DNA from: a virus
Virus record (IMG/VR): IMGVR_UViG_3300027977_002751
Coordinates: 1 to 25,903 of that record
Length of the DNA: 25,903 bases
Strand: one strand, 5' to 3'
The position numbers and the translations under genes were made by a program. The notes under the pieces are model-generated. The model did no database searches. It was not told the origin of the DNA and was given only the letters and a program-made list of their open reading frames with translations. Below are positions 23,099 to 25,903 of the stretch, piece by piece; position 1 is the stretch's first letter, and each line of letters begins with the position of its first letter.

Positions 23099-23701
23099 TT
23101 ATTTATTGTTATCCTTTCTATTTTTTGTATTTTTATTTACAAAACTAAAAAATTCTTCAAGTGCTTCAGTTTGACCATTCACTGCAGCAATTGTAAGAAG
23201 ATTAATAAAATTATCTTTACCCCATATTGTTTTATATTCGCAAAGGCGTTCATAAGCTTCGTTTTTATCTTCTTTTGTAAGTTCCATAGTGATAAGAGAT
23301 ACGTTTTTATCATTAATTATGCTTTCATTAGCAGAACTGAGTTCTTCTGGATTAAAATAGTTATTTTTGCGAAACTTATTTTCTTTTGCATCAATAGGTT
23401 CGGCCAATTGTTTCAAATCAGGACCGCTATCTTTATGTGCAAAATCTTTTAATTTTGGATTCAAATCAGGTTTTTTATCTTTTACAAGCTCCAAAGATAT
23501 TCCACCTTTTCCTGGTTTTGTACCAAATTTGGCTTTGGGATCCGCAAGCTTTTTGGTCTTTTTTTCTTCAATAACTGCTTGTTCTTGTTGGGCAGCATTT
23601 TCCAGAAGCATTTTATGATAAACTGCTCCTATATCAACTAATGTATTTGCGTTACTTCTAGGCATACCGTATTTCTTAATATATTTACTCTTTTGATTCA
23701 T
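23099..23701 (-). CDS. Hypothetical charged protein, divergent from terminase
   Basis: A 200-residue lysine/glutamate-rich protein starting MNQKSKYIKKYGMPRSN. The middle (about residues 50-110) looks disordered and is rich in K, P and D; the C-terminal 70 residues look helical (KNEAYERLCEYKTIWGKDNF...). A small terminase subunit (gp16-like) or a head protein is conceivable because of its position beside the large terminase, but no diagnostic motif is visible and this is only a guess. The start is strongly supported by a perfect TATAAATA eight bases upstream. The next gene on the strand follows after five bases. Confidence 0.7.
   Translation of the reverse strand: MNQKSKYIKKYGMPRSNANTLVDIGAVYHKMLLENAAQQEQAVIEEKKTKKLADPKAKFGTKPGKGGISLELVKDKKPDLNPKLKDFAHKDSGPDLKQLAEPIDAKENKFRKNNYFNPEELSSANESIINDKNVSLITMELTKEDKNEAYERLCEYKTIWGKDNFINLLTIAAVNGQTEALEEFFSFVNKNTKNRKDNNK
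23100..23107 (-). promoter_or_regulatory. Late promoter-like motif AATAAATA
   Basis: Lies within the last codons of the 23099-23701 gene and ends six bases before the ATG at 23093. Confidence 0.55.
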
Positions 23702-23709
23702 ACGTTAAG

Positions 23710-23717
23710 TATTTATA
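23710..23717 (-). promoter_or_regulatory. Late promoter motif TATAAATA
   Basis: A perfect match to the T4 late consensus on the minus strand, ending eight bases before the ATG at 23701. Only 20 bases separate the two divergent start codons. No plus-strand TAAATA is present for the terminase. Confidence 0.7.
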
Positions 23718-23721
23718 TCAC

Positions 23722-25386
23722 ATGAAATCAAATGATAGGTATTTGGGCAATCCAAATTTACCCACTTCTCAGGCTGAGTTTGAATATACGCCACAGATGA
23801 TAAAAGAGATGGATAAGTGTAAAAATAATATTCTGCATTTTGCTGAAAATCATTTTTTTATTATTAATTTGGATGTGGGAAGAATAAAAATAAAACTGCA
23901 TCCTTATCAAAAAAGAATTTTAAGAAGTTTACGAGACAATCGTTTTGTTTGTTTGTTATCAAGTCGGCAGGCAGGAAAAACAACCGTCATGACCATTTAT
24001 TGTCTTTGGCTTGCATGTTTTCAAAATGATCAACGCATTCTTCTTGTGGCAAACAAAGAAGAAACAGCAAAAGAAATTTTTTCTCGTGTGCGTCTTGCTT
24101 ACGAAAATCTTCCTAATTTTTTAAAACCAGGTGTGACTGAATATGGAAAAACCGCGATGGGTCTTGCTAATGGAAGCCGAATCAGTATCAGCACCACATC
24201 ATCTGATGCAGGTCGAGGAAGTTCCGTGAATGTATTGGTTATTGACGAGTTGGCTCACATTGACAACAGCATGGTGGAAGCATTCTGGTCTGCTGTTTAT
24301 CCGATTATTTCATCATCTAAACGAAGTAAAATTTTTGTGGCAAGTACACCGAATGGAACAGGAAATCTTTTTTATCAATTGTATACAGACGGAATGGAAG
24401 GAATCAATAATTGGAAAACAGAACGAGTGGATTGGTGGGAAGTTCCTGGACGAGATGACAAATGGAAAGACAGCACAATACGAAGTTTGGGTAGCCGAGA
24501 ACTCTTTGACCAAGAATTTGGAAATGAATTTCTTCAAGAGGGCGAATCAGTATTAAACGGAGACGATTTTGAAAAATATAAAAGTGGGTGTAGTGATCCT
24601 CTTTTTGTTTTTGATGATGGAAAATATAAGATTTGGGAACAACCTCATAAAAATGGAGTATATGTGGCAGGTGTGGATGTGGCAGAGGGTGTTGGTCAAG
24701 CCAGCAGCGTGATTCAGATATTTGATTTGGCAGATCTGTCCTCTATTCGTCAAGTAGCAGTTTACCGAGATAATACCATAACTCCTTATAATTTTACAAT
24801 AAAGCTTTTGGAAATACTCAACCAGTGGGGAAATCCACCATTGCTTATTGAAAGAAATAATTGTGGAGCACAGATAGCTGATTCACTTTTTGAAAATTAT
24901 AATTATGATCCAATGATTAGTTATAGTCATGGTAAAACTTTTGAAAAACCAGGCATATTCACAAATACAAACACAAAATATCATGCTGTTATCAACATGA
25001 GGTATTGGATCAATGAACTGCGATCAATTGTATTTCGAGATGTTGTAACATTGAATGAATTAAAAATTTTCACACGATATCCAAATGGAACTTGGGCTGC
25101 AAGAAAAGGATCAAATAATTTTGATGATTGTGTCATGAGCATGGCCATGGCACTTTTAATTTTAAATGATGATCTTGTTGAAAAATATTATGAAGTTGTT
25201 TCTCGTGATTCAAACAATCGACCCAGTAGTATTATTCCTTTCAAAAAAAATGATAATTTAACATATAAATTTGGAGGCAATGACGATACACTTCCAAACA
25301 TGCCTATTATGTTCGGTTCTCAGGAACAAGATGATAGGGATATGGAAATGGATTATTACAGCAAAGAAGGTTGGAAACTTCTTTAA
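23722..25386 (+). CDS. terL: Terminase large subunit (gp17-like DNA packaging motor)
   Basis: A 554-residue large terminase that pumps DNA into the prohead and cuts the concatemer. ATPase domain: Walker A SSRQAGKTT (80-88), Walker B VIDE (173-176), and a coupling motif ASTPNGTGN. Nuclease domain of the RNase H fold: D319 in AGVDVAEG, E377 in LLIERNNCG and D468/D469 in FDDCVMSMAMAL, the expected acidic triad. Order and length follow T4 gp17, though it is shorter than T4's 610 residues as recalled. The protein looks intact, with no intein or frameshift. The start is 20 bases from the divergent 23099-23701 gene; no ribosome-binding site or late motif is seen on the plus strand, so how it is expressed is unclear. 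Confidence 0.96.
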   Translation: MKSNDRYLGNPNLPTSQAEFEYTPQMIKEMDKCKNNILHFAENHFFIINLDVGRIKIKLHPYQKRILRSLRDNRFVCLLSSRQAGKTTVMTIYCLWLACFQNDQRILLVANKEETAKEIFSRVRLAYENLPNFLKPGVTEYGKTAMGLANGSRISISTTSSDAGRGSSVNVLVIDELAHIDNSMVEAFWSAVYPIISSSKRSKIFVASTPNGTGNLFYQLYTDGMEGINNWKTERVDWWEVPGRDDKWKDSTIRSLGSRELFDQEFGNEFLQEGESVLNGDDFEKYKSGCSDPLFVFDDGKYKIWEQPHKNGVYVAGVDVAEGVGQASSVIQIFDLADLSSIRQVAVYRDNTITPYNFTIKLLEILNQWGNPPLLIERNNCGAQIADSLFENYNYDPMISYSHGKTFEKPGIFTNTNTKYHAVINMRYWINELRSIVFRDVVTLNELKIFTRYPNGTWAARKGSNNFDDCVMSMAMALLILNDDLVEKYYEVVSRDSNNRPSSIIPFKKNDNLTYKFGGNDDTLPNMPIMFGSQEQDDRDMEMDYYSKEGWKLL

Positions 25387-25389
25387 ATA
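25382..25389 (+). promoter_or_regulatory. Late promoter-like motif TTTAAATA
   Basis: Overlaps the terminase stop codon and ends five bases before the ATG at 25395. Confidence 0.55.
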
Positions 25390-25394
25390 CTAAT

Positions 25395-25903
25395 ATGTCA
25401 GGTTTATACAATCAGGCGATGCTTAACAAAACACGTCGCGACAAATTTATCATGGTGGTAAATCCACCAAATATTCTGCGTCCTTATTTGAACCAATATA
25501 CAAGAAATAACAGTGATGTTAATTTGGAAAGTTTTCAGTTTTCTGTTTATGGAATTGTGGTTCCAAGCATGAGTGTTCCAGAAGTGGAAACCAAATATGC
25601 TGGTCAAGTGATGAAGGTAACCAGTTATGAGCGGCCCAGTTATGGAAATGTTGCGGTCAATTTTACAGTGGATAATTTGTACAATAATTATTGGTTTGTA
25701 TATAGTTGGCTTAAAACACTTAATGACAATAAAGCTAGTATTCCTAATGCTAGAAATCGAAATGATGATCCTAAATTAAACGATTATAGCACAACCATAA
25801 CAGTTTATGGATTGGATGAATATAATAATAATAAAATAAAATTTGAATATACAGGGGCCATACCTGTTGAATTGGGGGGTATTAATTACAATTATAGGGA
25901 CAG
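25395..25903 (+). CDS. Probable tail tube protein (gp19-like), cut by the right edge
   Basis: An open frame from ATG 25395 runs 169 codons to the window end. It starts MSGLYNQAMLNKTRRDKFIM and shows features typical of T4-like tail tube proteins: an early R-x-DKF-x3-V-x-PP segment, FQFSVYGIVVPSMSVPEVE, a Y-x-GQ turn, ERPSYGNVAVNFTVDN, WFVYSWLKTLND and a beta-strand TTITVYGLDEYN near the visible end. In T4 the tail tube gene lies shortly after gene 17, which agrees. T4 gp19 is about 163 residues, so this protein is somewhat longer. The sheath gene expected between them is not present at this spot. The assignment rests on motif pattern and position. Confidence 0.65.
   Translation, partial: MSGLYNQAMLNKTRRDKFIMVVNPPNILRPYLNQYTRNNSDVNLESFQFSVYGIVVPSMSVPEVETKYAGQVMKVTSYERPSYGNVAVNFTVDNLYNNYWFVYSWLKTLNDNKASIPNARNRNDDPKLNDYSTTITVYGLDEYNNNKIKFEYTGAIPVELGGINYNYRD

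Overview
The window is a continuous piece of an AT-rich, tailed-phage genome of the T4-like (myovirus) type. Three genes anchor this: a gp17-like large terminase with both ATPase and nuclease centres (23722-25386), a protein with the length and sequence pattern of neck protein gp14 (20604-21374), and a probable tail tube gene cut by the right edge (from 25395). A zinc-ribbon/TOPRIM primase (17385-18353) fits the same group. Genes are packed edge to edge, and no tRNA, CRISPR array, insertion sequence or cellular housekeeping gene is seen. The host cannot be read from the sequence; the gene types resemble those of aquatic T4-like phages, which is inference.

Layout. 1-551: a minus-strand gene running off the left edge. 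552-752: a divergent intergenic region with two strong inverted repeats. 753-1886: an AAA+ ATPase. 1924-12299: six paralogous tail-fibre genes on the plus strand, interrupted once by a small tail-fibre assembly chaperone-like gene (5991-6368). Three fibres have a long N-terminal half (type A: 1924, 3971, 6432) and three a short one (type B: 8426, 9721, 11025). All six end in the same kind of domain, and in each I count seven repeats of a pattern around APNGKIY...IDPxxN, which predicts a seven-bladed beta-propeller. 12296-17326: four overlapping minus-strand glycosyltransferase genes, two of them fused to C-terminal methyltransferase domains, converging on the last fibre gene. 17385-18353: primase. 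18354-20628: small genes of unknown role, including a two-helix membrane protein and a protein with three internal repeats. 20604-23701: a minus-strand block with gp14, a nucleotidyltransferase-fold protein, a very acidic protein and a charged protein. 23722 to the end: terminase and probable tail tube.

Regulation. Sixteen of the 25 genes have an exact TAAATA core, the heart of the T4 late promoter TATAAATA, ending only 5-10 bases before the start codon. They are essentially all the genes not translationally coupled to an upstream neighbour. With T4 spacing, transcription would begin at or within a few bases of the start codon, so late mRNAs here may be leaderless or nearly so. One gene (19178) instead has a Shine-Dalgarno-like site locked in a hairpin whose left arm contains a late-promoter motif. 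That arrangement is like the one known for T4 late genes whose read-through transcripts are translationally silent.

How the genes may work together (inference): the fibre array would supply several receptor-binding proteins with interchangeable virion-attachment ends, the chaperone-like protein would assist their assembly, and the neighbouring glycosyltransferase/methyltransferase operon may decorate virion proteins (perhaps the fibres) or host surface glycans. The right part supplies the neck, DNA packaging and tail tube.
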